A stretch of DNA of 64,000 bases from Prevotella sp. UBA2711. GTDB taxonomy: Bacteria > Bacteroidota > Bacteroidia > Bacteroidales > Bacteroidaceae. The position numbers and the translations under genes are program-made. The notes under the pieces are model-generated. The model made no database searches, had not been told where the DNA came from, and saw only the letters and a program-made list of their open reading frames with translations. Where the stretch lies: assembly GCA_002354095.1 (NCBI GenBank), contig DEKX01000038.1, positions 1-64,000 on the forward strand, read 5' to 3'. Positions 10,001 through 19,015 of the stretch are shown here, piece after piece. How positions within the stretch are numbered: position 1 is the first letter of the stretch; each line of letters begins with the position of its first letter.

Positions 10001-11305
10001 ATGAAAAGCAGATTAAGCATGTTGACCCTCGTCCTGCTGATGGTTCTTCCATTGGCGGCGAGGGCCATTGCCCACAAGACATTCGCCGTTACTGTGAGTG
10101 TTGATTCCGCTATTGCCAGCATTCCACAGAAAATTTATCTCGTATCAAGGATAGAGCGTGAATTCCAACTACACGATTCCCTTGCCATTGATTCACTGCA
10201 CAGAAAAGGTACCATGCACGGGACTGTGCCTTACGAGTACAATGTCAATTTGATGTTTGCCCGACGGGGACCAGGTTCGGTTCCACTGATAGTGAAAAAT
10301 GGCGATAGTCTTAGCATTCATATTGGTGACGAAGACGATGGCTTCCGTTTCCGTTTGGTAGATAAGGTTGAAAATTCACCTTCCACTCTGGAATTTATTC
10401 GGTGGCAAACCCTGAATGACAGTCTTCAAGAGAAGCAGCGAGCACTTCGAATGGCGATGAATCGCTATGGCATCGCTGACAACGAGCTCGATTCGCTGAA
10501 GAAAGAATATCGTGCCCTGTCTGAAGCATCATGGTGGCAAAGGTACAATTTCACACTAACGGGCAACAGTCCTTATTGTGTTGTGGAAGAGGCTTCCGCC
10601 ATTTTATCTTATGCCAAGAATCGCTACTCCTGGAATGATGCCCCCTATACGATGGCTGATGCCGACAAGATGATGAATCATTTGATTAGGAAGTTTCCAG
10701 ACTACCCACCGATGCAGGCACTGGCTAACGACAGTACTTTAGGCGATGGCTATACTTCTGCCCGCAGTTTCGATTTCTATGCCATAGAACTGCGCAGACT
10801 CAGTAGTCGGTTCAAGGATCAGACTGCTGACAGCACTTATTGTCCTTTGAAAGTAGGTGAATACCTGAATATCTATGTTGGAGGAACTAACCTGAATAAC
10901 TATCGAGGCAAATATGTATTGGTTGATTTCTGGGCTTCGTGGTGCGAACCCTGTCTGGTAGAAATTCCTAATATCAAGTTGATGGCACAGATGTTTGCCG
11001 ACGATTTAGATGTGCTGCTTGTATCAATGGATAAAACATCAAAGGCTTGGTGGCAGGCTACCAAGAAATATGATTTCCGTACGAAGACAAGAGAACAAAC
11101 CGACAAGCCCTTCACACTCCATCATTTCAGGGCATACAATGACAAAACGGGTCAGATGTGGCCGGGAGTTAAAAAATTGGGCATCAAAACGATTCCACAT
11201 AATTACCTGGTAGATCGTTCAGGACGAATCATCGCCAAGAATATCAGTATTCCTTTGGCTATTGATAAACTTAAATCGTTATTAGATAAGGAGAAACAAC
11301 CATGA
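10001..11305 (+). CDS. TlpA-like thioredoxin-fold protein with N-terminal DUF4369-like domain
   Basis: The 434-residue product has a signal peptide ending near residue 22, a beta-rich DUF4369-like region, a helical middle and a C-terminal thioredoxin fold. The redox motif WCEPC has its cysteines at 315 and 318, and the cis-proline motif is TIPH near residue 400. It should act as a periplasmic thiol-disulfide reductase. I chose the ATG at 10001 over an in-frame TTG six bases upstream. It follows the BlaR1-like gene by 17 bases and overlaps the next gene by four, so it belongs to the same operon and may be induced with it. Confidence 0.85.
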   Translation: MKSRLSMLTLVLLMVLPLAARAIAHKTFAVTVSVDSAIASIPQKIYLVSRIEREFQLHDSLAIDSLHRKGTMHGTVPYEYNVNLMFARRGPGSVPLIVKNGDSLSIHIGDEDDGFRFRLVDKVENSPSTLEFIRWQTLNDSLQEKQRALRMAMNRYGIADNELDSLKKEYRALSEASWWQRYNFTLTGNSPYCVVEEASAILSYAKNRYSWNDAPYTMADADKMMNHLIRKFPDYPPMQALANDSTLGDGYTSARSFDFYAIELRRLSSRFKDQTADSTYCPLKVGEYLNIYVGGTNLNNYRGKYVLVDFWASWCEPCLVEIPNIKLMAQMFADDLDVLLVSMDKTSKAWWQATKKYDFRTKTREQTDKPFTLHHFRAYNDKTGQMWPGVKKLGIKTIPHNYLVDRSGRIIAKNISIPLAIDKLKSLLDKEKQP

Positions 11306-12285
11306 AGAAATTGCTGCTTGTATTATTCACGTTTCATCTTTCACTCTTTATTTCTGCTCAGACGGACAGTCTTCGTACCATATCCCGTTATTGGACTGAG
11401 CGTGGCTATTATGCGCGCAGTATTGCTGCCCTTCGTCAGATTCCTCAAGATTCGTTGACACTTGACGATATGCAACAGCATTATCTTTGTCTCAGTAGCA
11501 TGGGTCAAGAAGACTCGCTCGTTTACTGGGCTGAGAAAATCCTGAAGAGCGATCCCTACTGTGTACCTGTTATTCTCGATTACACTAAACGACTCAATAA
11601 GGGAATAAAAACAGAGATGGGAAAACTGCCTCTTCCAGAACGTGTGATAGATATTTGCAAACAATACAAACAACGCGATTCTACCCACATTCTGATCAAT
11701 CGCCAATTGGCTGACGCCTATTATAATATGGGAAACTACGAGCGTGCGCTGTCCGAACTGAACCAATTAACGGCGATGGGCGACTCCTGTTTCAATACCT
11801 TATACACCCTTGGTTTGACCTATCAGCGCATGGGTGACGATAATAGTGCGTACGACTATCTCTATCGTGCCTATCAGAAAAATGACCAGCACCCCTACTG
11901 TTTGTTTATACTCGGTATCGTGTGCAATAAGATAGGCTTTGGGGCAGAGGCTTTGGGTTATCTCGATGAAGCCAAGAAACTCATGATACCTGACAGCCGC
12001 ACACTCTATCGTCTGCACCGCGAGTTAGCGGAAGCATTCAATCAGAAGAACGAGGCCGATTTCCGTTTGCAGGAATTGGAAGAGTGTCTCCGTTATTGTG
12101 ATGATAGTGAACGCCCCCTATTGGATTACGATATGGGGCAATGCTACGTGGCACTCAAACAACATAACAAAGCTCAGCAACATCTTCAAAAGTTTCTCGA
12201 AGCCACTCAAAACAGAGAGTATAACGACAATATCAAGCACAAACGGCAGCGTGCCGAACAAATGTTACGCATGATGATGTGGTAG
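11302..12285 (+). CDS. Exported TPR-repeat protein
   Basis: The 327-residue protein starts with a signal peptide (about residues 1-20, ending ISAQ) and contains several tetratricopeptide-like helical repeats between about 50 and 300, for example LADAYYNMGNYERALSEL. TPR arrays bind other proteins; no enzymatic motif is seen. The start codon overlaps the stop of the TlpA-like gene (ATGA), so the four genes from the BlaI-like regulator onward form one operon. The function is inferred only as a periplasmic scaffold in that system. Confidence 0.8.
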   Translation: MKKLLLVLFTFHLSLFISAQTDSLRTISRYWTERGYYARSIAALRQIPQDSLTLDDMQQHYLCLSSMGQEDSLVYWAEKILKSDPYCVPVILDYTKRLNKGIKTEMGKLPLPERVIDICKQYKQRDSTHILINRQLADAYYNMGNYERALSELNQLTAMGDSCFNTLYTLGLTYQRMGDDNSAYDYLYRAYQKNDQHPYCLFILGIVCNKIGFGAEALGYLDEAKKLMIPDSRTLYRLHRELAEAFNQKNEADFRLQELEECLRYCDDSERPLLDYDMGQCYVALKQHNKAQQHLQKFLEATQNREYNDNIKHKRQRAEQMLRMMMW

Positions 12286-12330
12286 ATTAAAAAAAACAGG
12301 AAAAAATTTGGTTATTTGTTTGGTTTTCAC

Positions 12331-12338
12331 TAACTTTG
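12331..12338 (+). promoter_or_regulatory. -7 box for the infC-rpmI-rplT operon
   Basis: TAACTTTG matches TAnnTTTG exactly, 38 bases before the infC start. The expected leader of about 30 bases carries no obvious Shine-Dalgarno sequence. Confidence 0.7.
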
Positions 12339-12376
12339 CACCCAATTTGAGAAATTAGAAGTCGAAAAGATAGTCG

Positions 12377-13072
12377 ATGAAGAATGACAACATGAAGAAT
12401 CAGTACCGCGTGAACGAGCAGATTCGTGTTCGTGAGGTACGTATTGTAGGAGAGGGCGAAAGTTCAGTTGTTCCTACCCGTCAAGCATTAGATATGGCGC
12501 GTGAGCAGGGTGTTGACCTTGTGGAAATATCGCCAAATGCGAATCCTCCGGTATGTCGCTTGATTGACTATTCGAAGTTCCTCTACCAGCAGAAGAAACG
12601 CCAGAAGGAGATGAAAGCCAAGCAGGTGAAGGTGGAGGTGAAGGAGATACGTTTCGGACCTCAGACCGACGAGCACGACTATCAGTTCAAGCTGAAGCAT
12701 GCCAAGGAGTTCCTGGAAGAAGGTAATAAGGTACGTGCGTATGTGTTCTTCCGTGGACGTTCTATTCTGTTTAAGGAACAGGGTGAGGTGTTGCTGCTCC
12801 GTTTCGCCAACGATTTGGAAGAATATGGTAAAGTAGAGCACATGCCTTCGCTGGAAGGAAAGAAGATGTTCCTCTATTTGGCTCCAAAGAAAGCAGGTGT
12901 TGCCAAGAAGAGCCAGCAGGCTCGCGACAGAGAGGCTTCTATCGCTGAAGCCAAGGAGGCTGAGAGACAACAAAAGGCAGAGCAGGCAGCTCCATCGAAT
13001 GGCGGTTTGTTTGCCAATGCCAAAATCAGTGCCGATGCGCTGAAGAAGTTGACCGAAGATTCGGAAGATTAA
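12377..13072 (+). CDS. infC: Translation initiation factor IF-3
   Basis: The 231-residue product binds the 30S subunit and controls start-codon and initiator-tRNA selection. The N-domain opens with [17 protein letters not shown], and the C-domain contains [31 protein letters not shown], both canonical. After about residue 175 there is a charged, Ala/Gln-rich tail of about 55 residues, an extension often seen in Bacteroidota. A second in-frame ATG at 12392 is a possible start. It is followed by rpmI and rplT, the universal order. The start is an ordinary ATG, not the AUU used for autoregulation in enterobacteria. Confidence 0.96.
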   Translation: MKNDNMKNQYRVNEQIRVREVRIVGEGESSVVPTRQALDMAREQGVDLVEISPNANPPVCRLIDYSKFLYQQKKRQKEMKAKQVKVEVKEIRFGPQTDEHDYQFKLKHAKEFLEEGNKVRAYVFFRGRSILFKEQGEVLLLRFANDLEEYGKVEHMPSLEGKKMFLYLAPKKAGVAKKSQQARDREASIAEAKEAERQQKAEQAAPSNGGLFANAKISADALKKLTEDSED

Positions 13073-13149
13073 TTAGGAAAAGAAAGAAGGCGTCGCGCCC
13101 GGTATATGCGTAGTCGCCGATTATAATAACATTTTAAAATTTAAAAACA

Positions 13150-13347
13150 ATGCCAAAAGTAAAGACAAATTCCGGTGCGAAGAAGAGATTCTCTTTCACT
13201 GGTACAGGTAAGGTCAAGAGACACCACGCTTACCACAGTCACATTCTGACTAAGAAGACCAAGAAGCAGAAGCGCAACTTGGTAGGTTCAACAATCGTTG
13301 ATGTATCAAACATGAAGCAGGTTCGCGACCTGTTGTGTCTCCGTTAA
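13150..13347 (+). CDS. rpmI: 50S ribosomal protein L35
   Basis: This 65-residue basic protein (MPKVKTNSGAKKRFSFTGTG) is a complete L35 of normal length. It lies 77 bases after infC. That gap contains a GC-rich patch (13090-13122) with weak pairing potential that might hold a regulatory leader, but I see no clear structure. Confidence 0.97.
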   Translation: MPKVKTNSGAKKRFSFTGTGKVKRHHAYHSHILTKKTKKQKRNLVGSTIVDVSNMKQVRDLLCLR

Positions 13348-13385
13348 TTCACCTATTGTCAAACATTTAAAAGTAAGAAGAAACT

Positions 13386-13730
13386 ATGCCAAGATCAGTT
13401 AATCACGTTGCATCAAGAGCAAAACGTAAAAGAATTCTGAAACTCACTCGCGGTTACTTTGGTGCCCGCAAGAATGTTTGGACAGTAGCCAAGAACACTT
13501 GGGAGAAAGGTCTTACCTACGCTTATCGCGATCGTAAGAACAAGAAGCGCACTTTCCGTGCTCTGTGGATTCAGCGTATCAACGCTGCCGCACGTCTGGA
13601 GGGTATGAGCTATTCAGTTCTGATGGGTAAACTGGCTAAGGCTGGTATCGAGATCAACCGCAAGGTGCTCGCCGACCTGGCTATGAACAACCCTGAGGCT
13701 TTCAAGGCTATCGTTGAGAAAGTGAAGTAA
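13386..13730 (+). CDS. rplT: 50S ribosomal protein L20
   Basis: The 114-residue basic protein ([32 protein letters not shown]) is a full-length L20, needed for early 23S rRNA assembly. In many bacteria L20 represses this operon by binding its own leader; no such leader is recognisable here. A strong terminator follows 28 bases downstream. Confidence 0.97.
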   Translation: MPRSVNHVASRAKRKRILKLTRGYFGARKNVWTVAKNTWEKGLTYAYRDRKNKKRTFRALWIQRINAAARLEGMSYSVLMGKLAKAGIEINRKVLADLAMNNPEAFKAIVEKVK

Positions 13731-13758
13731 ATCTCCGCATGGAATGAGAAAGAAAAAG

Positions 13759-13790
13759 TCGCGACTCCTTGGGAGTTGCGATTTTTTTTT
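13759..13790 (+). terminator. Terminator of the infC-rpmI-rplT operon
   Basis: A 10-base-pair stem (13759-13768 with 13772-13781, one G-T pair) with a 3-base loop is followed by nine T residues. Confidence 0.88.
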
Positions 13791-13791
13791 G

Positions 13792-13799
13792 TACCTTAG
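13792..13799 (+). promoter_or_regulatory. -7 box for the LD-carboxypeptidase gene
   Basis: TACCTTAG differs from TAnnTTTG at one base and lies five bases before the chosen ATG at 13804, directly after the terminator T-run. The message would be essentially leaderless. Confidence 0.5.
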
Positions 13800-13803
13800 C
13801 ACC

Positions 13804-14751
13804 ATGAAACGATTCGTAACCATATTACTGATGCTGCTGACCATGATGCCCATGATGGCGCAATGGTTGCACGAGGGTGATACGATAGCCATCATATCGC
13901 CTTCGAGTGCTACCGATACGGCTACTGTCAACGGGGGCATCCGTACATTGGAGCGTTGGGGCTTTCACACCGTAGTGAGTCGCTGTGCACTACGCGATTA
14001 TCGTGGTTTCGCAGGCACCATCGAAGAGCGTCGCAACGACTTGATATGGGCACTGCAGAATCCCAGCGTGAAGGCTGTTATGTGTTCGCGTGGTGGCGAT
14101 GGGGCAGTTCATCTGCTGTGCGAACTATCTCCTGACTTCTTCAGAAAATATCCTAAATTACTGATAGGTTTCAGCGATATCACTGCATTGTTGAGTGCTG
14201 AGGCATGTGTGGGCAACGTGGGCATCCACGGTTCGATGTGTCATGCTATAGCCACCTATGAAGGTAACGACACCATCAGTCAGGCATTGCGGCGCATGCT
14301 GTTGGGACAATTGCACGAATATCATGTAGAGGCGCATCCGCTTAATCAGAAAGGCAAAGCCAGTGGCATTCTGGTGGGAGGTAATATGTCCGTCTTACAC
14401 GGATTGGCAGGTTCTGCCTACGACCCGTTGACATTGCCGGAAATCATCCTTTTCGTGGAGGATACCGGTGAGAGTATGACCAAGGTTGACCGTATGCTTC
14501 ATAATATCGAGGTGCGCGGCCTGATGTCTCACGTGAAAGGTGTCATCATTGGGCAGTTTACCAACTATAAGCGTATTCCCAATACCTTCGAAGACATGAA
14601 CCACATGTTTCATGAATACTTGCAGCGCTACAACATCCCCGTTTGCTATGACTTCCCAGTAGGGCATCGTCACATGCGCAATTTTCCATTACCAGTAGGG
14701 AGTAGGGTAGAAATGGAAGTAACGGGTGAGGGTACTACCCTGCGGTTCTAA
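13804..14751 (+). CDS. S66-family LD-carboxypeptidase
   Basis: The 315-residue enzyme should remove the terminal D-residue from tetrapeptide stems during murein recycling or remodelling. A signal peptide (about 1-19, ending MMAQ) directs it to the periplasm, unlike cytoplasmic LdcA of enterobacteria. Motifs include IAIISPSS at the N-terminus, the nucleophile region GFSDIT (Ser124), FVEDTGE for the Glu and the His-containing segment near HRHMRNFPLPVG. The reading frame is open 60 bases further upstream, but that part is the terminator hairpin, so the ATG at 13804 is the real start. Confidence 0.9.
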   Translation: MKRFVTILLMLLTMMPMMAQWLHEGDTIAIISPSSATDTATVNGGIRTLERWGFHTVVSRCALRDYRGFAGTIEERRNDLIWALQNPSVKAVMCSRGGDGAVHLLCELSPDFFRKYPKLLIGFSDITALLSAEACVGNVGIHGSMCHAIATYEGNDTISQALRRMLLGQLHEYHVEAHPLNQKGKASGILVGGNMSVLHGLAGSAYDPLTLPEIILFVEDTGESMTKVDRMLHNIEVRGLMSHVKGVIIGQFTNYKRIPNTFEDMNHMFHEYLQRYNIPVCYDFPVGHRHMRNFPLPVGSRVEMEVTGEGTTLRF

Positions 14752-14775
14752 GGCAACAAAAAACATTGAAAAGAA

Positions 14776-15465
14776 ATGAAAGAGATATTCCAACGGGCAG
14801 AATTGTTATTAGGTACTGAGGCAATGGTGCGGCTCAGTGAGAAGCGGGTCATCCTCTTTGGTGTCGGGGGCGTGGGCTCCTGGTGTGCTGAGGCTTTGGT
14901 GCGTACCGGACTGAAGCATCTGACGATCGTAGATTTCGACTGCGTAGATGTAACCAATGTCAACCGCCAGTTGATGGCGACCACGAAGACGGTAGGGCAG
15001 GTGAAGGTAGAGACATTGAAAGAACGCCTGCTTGCCATCAACCCCGATGCGGAGGTCACAGCACTACAGCAGACGTTTACGGAAGCATCGGCAGAGACGT
15101 TCCAGCTGGATAGCTATGACTATATCATCGATGCCATCGATTCATTGAAAGACAAAGCGCTGCTGATAGAATTAGCTTGCCAGACGAAGGCGAAATTCTT
15201 CTCATCCATGGGAGCCGCGTTGAAGATGGACCCTACACGCATCCAGGTAGCCGAGTTTTGGAAAGTGAAAGGCGACCCCTTGGCACGGGCATTGAGAAAC
15301 CGCTTCAAGAAGCAGCAGCGCTTCCCGAAACGGAAGTTCCAGTGTGTCTTCTCTGATGAACTCTGTCAGCCACAAGGTGGAGAAGGCAAAGGTTCCATTG
15401 TCCATATCACCGCCATCTTCGGTATGACCCTTGCAGGCCTTGTCATCCAAGATGTTGTGAAATAA
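14776..15465 (+). CDS. tcdA: tRNA threonylcarbamoyladenosine dehydratase TcdA
   Basis: The 229-residue ThiF/E1-like protein adenylates and cyclises t6A37 in ANN-decoding tRNAs to the cyclic ct6A form. The nucleotide-binding loop GVGGVG is at residues 29-34, followed by the E1-family stretch VDFDCVDVTNVNRQ. The C-terminal part (FQCVFSDE, near residue 193) is typical of the CsdL/YgdL group. Length matches the family. It begins 24 bases after the LD-carboxypeptidase and may share its transcript. Confidence 0.9.
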   Translation: MKEIFQRAELLLGTEAMVRLSEKRVILFGVGGVGSWCAEALVRTGLKHLTIVDFDCVDVTNVNRQLMATTKTVGQVKVETLKERLLAINPDAEVTALQQTFTEASAETFQLDSYDYIIDAIDSLKDKALLIELACQTKAKFFSSMGAALKMDPTRIQVAEFWKVKGDPLARALRNRFKKQQRFPKRKFQCVFSDELCQPQGGEGKGSIVHITAIFGMTLAGLVIQDVVK

Positions 15466-15544
15466 AAATGTATTTTGGACAACCTTTAAAAAGAGTCAAC
15501 CGTATTCAGGAAAAGACAAGGAAGTTTCGCCCTATTTAAGTATA

Positions 15545-15579
15545 AAACCCCACACGGTATCATTCATCGTGTGGGGTTT
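15545..15579 (+). terminator. Terminator after tcdA, possibly bidirectional
   Basis: A perfect 12-base-pair stem (15545-15556 with 15568-15579) with an 11-base loop lies between the converging tcdA and primase genes. Its base is AAA/TTT, so it could work in both directions. Confidence 0.75.
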
Positions 15580-15592
15580 CTGGTTGATGTCG

Positions 15593-15612
15593 GCTTTCCT
15601 ACTTTCCGCATT
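15593..15612 (+). repeat. Copy of the TTTCCTACTTTCC dispersed motif
   Basis: The 18 bases at 15595-15612 recur exactly at 24979-24996, and a 16-base version lies at 19702-19717. The two outer copies bracket the minus-strand gene block of the accessory region. Confidence 0.6.
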
Positions 15613-15619
15613 ACTGCAT

Positions 15620-18256
15620 TTATATCGTCGGCAGTTCGGAAACGAGTTTCTTGTAGTTGCCGCGCATGGTGCGTTCAATAGCCTTGTCATCTACGAGACG
15701 CTCCAGCGTCTTTTGCCCTGCACGATTGTTGGCATAGCCAAACACCTGGGCAAATTTCTCGGTAGTAAACTCGTCTGGCAACTGACGGAAGCACTCTACG
15801 AACTTGTTGGTGCGACGACGCTGTTGAGCGGCATCACGCAACTGGTTGTCGTAATACAAGCGATGCAGGTCATAGTACCAATACAGCTGCGTGCGATACT
15901 GAATGTCAAGCACAAGGTCACAAAGACGACGGTCGGTGTCGTCAATCTGATAGGTGCCCGTCTCTTCACGCTCCTGCCAGTGGCGCATATCGATGTAAGG
16001 AGCGCTCACGTTAATGCCATAGTATGGTACACGCTTGATAAGCAGCCAGTCTGCCTGGTCCTTGTCGTTGAATTCTGCAATGGCACGACGCTCGTCACAC
16101 CACTTGTGAACGTGCTCTACGAGGGGCCACAGAGGAAGTTCTCCACTACGCTGGTCCAACTTGTAAGCCCACTGCTTCAGCGTCTCGTTAGCCTTCTCCA
16201 GGAAGGTGTCGTTCTCACTCTCTAACGGCATCATGTCAAAGTCGGGTTTACCCATCGGGATAGTGGCACAACGGGTATCGAAGCCCGAATTGAAGTTACG
16301 TTCATTCACCAGACGCTTCAGCGTTGGCGGTGTACAGGTCTCTATCTGGTTCCAATAGATGCGGAAGCGTCCACTTACCGACTGGTTGTTAGAATAGTGC
16401 TGAGAGTCGAATTCATTGTGAAAACTTTTCAGTACCATGATGTCACGATTCTGCCAACCACCAGATTTCGACATGTTGATGCTGTTGTCTTTCTCAGAGT
16501 CCACGGTAATCAGATGAAGATTCATCTCCTCACCATCCACCATCGTCTTGCAGTTGATCATCGAGCGGATAAACTCTGTGTTCGAGGCACGCGGACCGAA
16601 CATACGGTTGTAAATCTTGTCGCGAGCCTTTGTGTCGTGGTTAGTAGCAGCGTTGCCCTTCATCTCCTTCCAGGCATTTGTAGCCGCATCAGCCAGGGTG
16701 TCAGAGTCGATGATGGGGGCCAGCAGCAACTCTTGCAGACGGCTTAATGTGCCTTTGCCTGATGCTGGGTCACCCACCCCCAAGATGATGTAGTTCAGAC
16801 GACAGCGGATGGTCTTGTTGGCATAGAACTTATAGTACGTCAGCGTCATGCACGTACCCATCATGGCAGCAGAGGCAAACAGCAAGAAAGGCCACAGACG
16901 GCGTGGATGCGGTTGGCATACTTCACGCAGACAGGGGAACTCCGTGAACAACGCCTCTATCTCGTCACACCAATGGTCGAAGGGCAGTTCTGCCATTGGG
17001 TCAATGTTGCGATTGATGACTGCTGGCAGGTCTTTGTCTATACCAGCTTTCTCCAACAGTTCTGCCAATGCTTTCGGGCGACGGCGCAACAGAGGCTTCT
17101 TCTGTACCGTGGCAACACAGTTCTCCAACTCTCCTGCAGTCTGGTCTTTCCAATTCTTCACGTAGTTGAGTTGGCGTCCCATGGCCAGCGTCTTGTCGGC
17201 ATTGTTGTCCGTCAAAAGCAGGAGCCAGGGAGCCGTCTCGCCCAGCCATGTCTCGTGGCGATGCCCCTCGGCAATGGTCTCGCCATAGCGTCCATTGAGC
17301 GCCTTGACAATTGCTTGTTCGCGCTCAGAGAGCACCATTGGACTTGTACTTACCGTTGTTTTCTGTGTGTCGTCCTGCGCAGTGGCAACAGTGGGCTTCC
17401 CCTTGCGCTGTTCGCTGCGCTGACGCTCCAGTTCCTGCCAACGGGGCTTCGTGGGGTCTGACTCTCCACGACGGTATGCCTCACCGTAGCGTGCCTCGTA
17501 GGCAGGATTACGATAAGTGGCCAGTCCCTCCCAGTCGGCGTAGAGGATGTCATCATATTTAGGCGTGAAATGCGTGTGGTCGGCATTCTTACACTGAGCG
17601 TCGGTGAATGGCAACAGATCCTGACCACACTGCTGGCTGAGCAACTGAGCCATGTCGTAGGCGTTGTCCATCAGATTACCATCGATGTTGGCCTTGAAAG
17701 CCACCTTGAAGCCTTCGCCGCTGGGGGTGATGAATATCCAAAGAATACCCAACTGGCGGCAGTCGAGCTTTTGGACTAACATCCGTGCCGTTTCCTGAGC
17801 ATTGGGCAGATGGTCGATGTCGAGTACGGCTATGCCCGTCAGTTCGATAAACTTCTGTTCACGCCAATAGCCCTGCTTGCCCCAGCGGTTCTTGCCTTCA
17901 CGGAATGTGGCTGTCAAGATGACCGAAAGCAGTGCGCCCTTGTAGGCAGCCCAGATGTAGTAGCCTACACGCTCCTGATTGCTAAGTGTCTCCACGCGTT
18001 TGTTTTTTCGGCGTTCGTCGCGTTTTAGTTCTTTTTTCAGCCACTTCTGATAGTCCTCCGTGTCCATGATTTCCTCTGTCAGGGCCTGCTTGCGTTGTTC
18101 ATCGTCGCCTGCCTCCTGTTGACGGTGTTTCAGTTGACGATAGTTATCGACGAGTGCAGTGTTCTCTGTTTGGCAAATCTGTTGCAGCGCATCGACGCTG
18201 ATAAGCTTCACTTGGGCTTCAAGCGAAGTCTGTGATGAAATTGTCGGGGTGTCCAT
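15620..18256 (-). CDS. DUF3987-type primase-helicase-like protein
   Basis: The 878-residue protein combines an N-terminal region resembling the BT4734/VirE-N primase-like domain (about 70-260, VLDIDHLP, IFITPSGEGFKVAFK) with a DUF3987 ATPase part. A Walker A motif GDPASGKGT lies at 495-503. Proteins of this build are common in Bacteroidales and are linked to mobile elements or defence, but their task is not settled. The stop codon of the upstream 167-residue gene shares one base with its start (TAATG), so the two are translationally coupled. The 3' end faces the tcdA terminator. Confidence 0.75.
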   Translation of the reverse strand: MDTPTISSQTSLEAQVKLISVDALQQICQTENTALVDNYRQLKHRQQEAGDDEQRKQALTEEIMDTEDYQKWLKKELKRDERRKNKRVETLSNQERVGYYIWAAYKGALLSVILTATFREGKNRWGKQGYWREQKFIELTGIAVLDIDHLPNAQETARMLVQKLDCRQLGILWIFITPSGEGFKVAFKANIDGNLMDNAYDMAQLLSQQCGQDLLPFTDAQCKNADHTHFTPKYDDILYADWEGLATYRNPAYEARYGEAYRRGESDPTKPRWQELERQRSEQRKGKPTVATAQDDTQKTTVSTSPMVLSEREQAIVKALNGRYGETIAEGHRHETWLGETAPWLLLLTDNNADKTLAMGRQLNYVKNWKDQTAGELENCVATVQKKPLLRRRPKALAELLEKAGIDKDLPAVINRNIDPMAELPFDHWCDEIEALFTEFPCLREVCQPHPRRLWPFLLFASAAMMGTCMTLTYYKFYANKTIRCRLNYIILGVGDPASGKGTLSRLQELLLAPIIDSDTLADAATNAWKEMKGNAATNHDTKARDKIYNRMFGPRASNTEFIRSMINCKTMVDGEEMNLHLITVDSEKDNSINMSKSGGWQNRDIMVLKSFHNEFDSQHYSNNQSVSGRFRIYWNQIETCTPPTLKRLVNERNFNSGFDTRCATIPMGKPDFDMMPLESENDTFLEKANETLKQWAYKLDQRSGELPLWPLVEHVHKWCDERRAIAEFNDKDQADWLLIKRVPYYGINVSAPYIDMRHWQEREETGTYQIDDTDRRLCDLVLDIQYRTQLYWYYDLHRLYYDNQLRDAAQQRRRTNKFVECFRQLPDEFTTEKFAQVFGYANNRAGQKTLERLVDDKAIERTMRGNYKKLVSELPTI

Positions 18257-18759
18257 TACTTGTTTCCTCCAATTTTAATAAGGTTGATTACTTTGTTAAA
18301 TTGTTCGCATGCCGGCAGACGACGAACCACCAGTTGCACCAGTCGCAGCGTCTCTGCTTGCCAGTTGTTTGAATTGCGTGACAGGTCGATGGTGCCGGTG
18401 AATGTCATCGTACCATTCTTCTCGTCGAGCCAGCACTGCAGACCTTGCTCGTTCACCACGCGCTGCTCCGTTGGCAGTTCTACTGGTTTCTTGGGTTTCA
18501 AGTCCTTGGTTAGAGCATTAAACTGACGTAGGAAATCGCTGTACTGGTCGGGCGATGACTCCTTGCTCTTCAGCGTAATCATCTTCGATGGGTTTACACC
18601 TGTCGTTACCCAGCGTTTGCCGCCACCGGCGCAGCTCTTCACGTCCTTCTGAGTCGAGGGGGCCTCGTCGAAGGGCTTGAAACCAAACTCGTTGGTCTCG
18701 GGGTCGTAGGTTCCCGTTCCGCGAACCTTGACTTTTTGGGGCTTTTTAGTCTGTTCCAT
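18256..18759 (-). CDS. Small hypothetical protein coupled to the DUF3987 gene
   Basis: I do not recognise this 167-residue soluble protein. It is charged and lysine-rich at the N-terminus, has a GGGKRWVTTG stretch near residue 45, and no signal peptide or membrane segment. Its stop overlaps the start of the DUF3987 gene, so it is probably an accessory subunit or regulator of that protein. The upstream 250 bases carry direct repeats and a palindrome that may control it. Confidence 0.6.
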   Translation of the reverse strand: MEQTKKPQKVKVRGTGTYDPETNEFGFKPFDEAPSTQKDVKSCAGGGKRWVTTGVNPSKMITLKSKESSPDQYSDFLRQFNALTKDLKPKKPVELPTEQRVVNEQGLQCWLDEKNGTMTFTGTIDLSRNSNNWQAETLRLVQLVVRRLPACEQFNKVINLIKIGGNK

Positions 18760-18798
18760 TTCTTTTTATTTTTACTTGTAAATAAAATGTTGTTTGTT

Positions 18799-18812
18799 GA
18801 GACGTGCGTCTC
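18799..18812. promoter_or_regulatory. 14-base palindrome upstream of the DUF3987 operon
   Basis: GAGACG and CGTCTC form a perfect inverted repeat with a 2-base spacer, 40 bases upstream of the 167-residue gene. It is a plausible operator; no factor is known. Confidence 0.35.
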
Positions 18813-18857
18813 TATAGGTGCCCCCTTCAATAGGACTTTTTGTATGCTTTTGCCTAA

Positions 18858-19015
18858 AAATCCCTATTGACAAATGGTACAACAATGAAAATCCCTATTG
18901 GATAAGGATAGCAAAAAAACTACAAACCCCTTTATAATTAAGGCGTTTGCAGAACAGAATAATTTGTGTAAAAAAATTGGGGTTACCTATTGCCCAATCA
19001 CTAATAATCCCTATT
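18858..19015. repeat. Three direct repeats of AATCCCTATT
   Basis: AAATCCCTATTG occurs at 18858-18869 and 18889-18900 (31 bases apart), and a 10-base version at 19006-19015. Partial copies (CCTATTG at 18987, CAATAGGA at 18828) lie nearby. The set fills the AT-rich gap upstream of the primase operon and could be iterons or operator sites. Confidence 0.45.
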
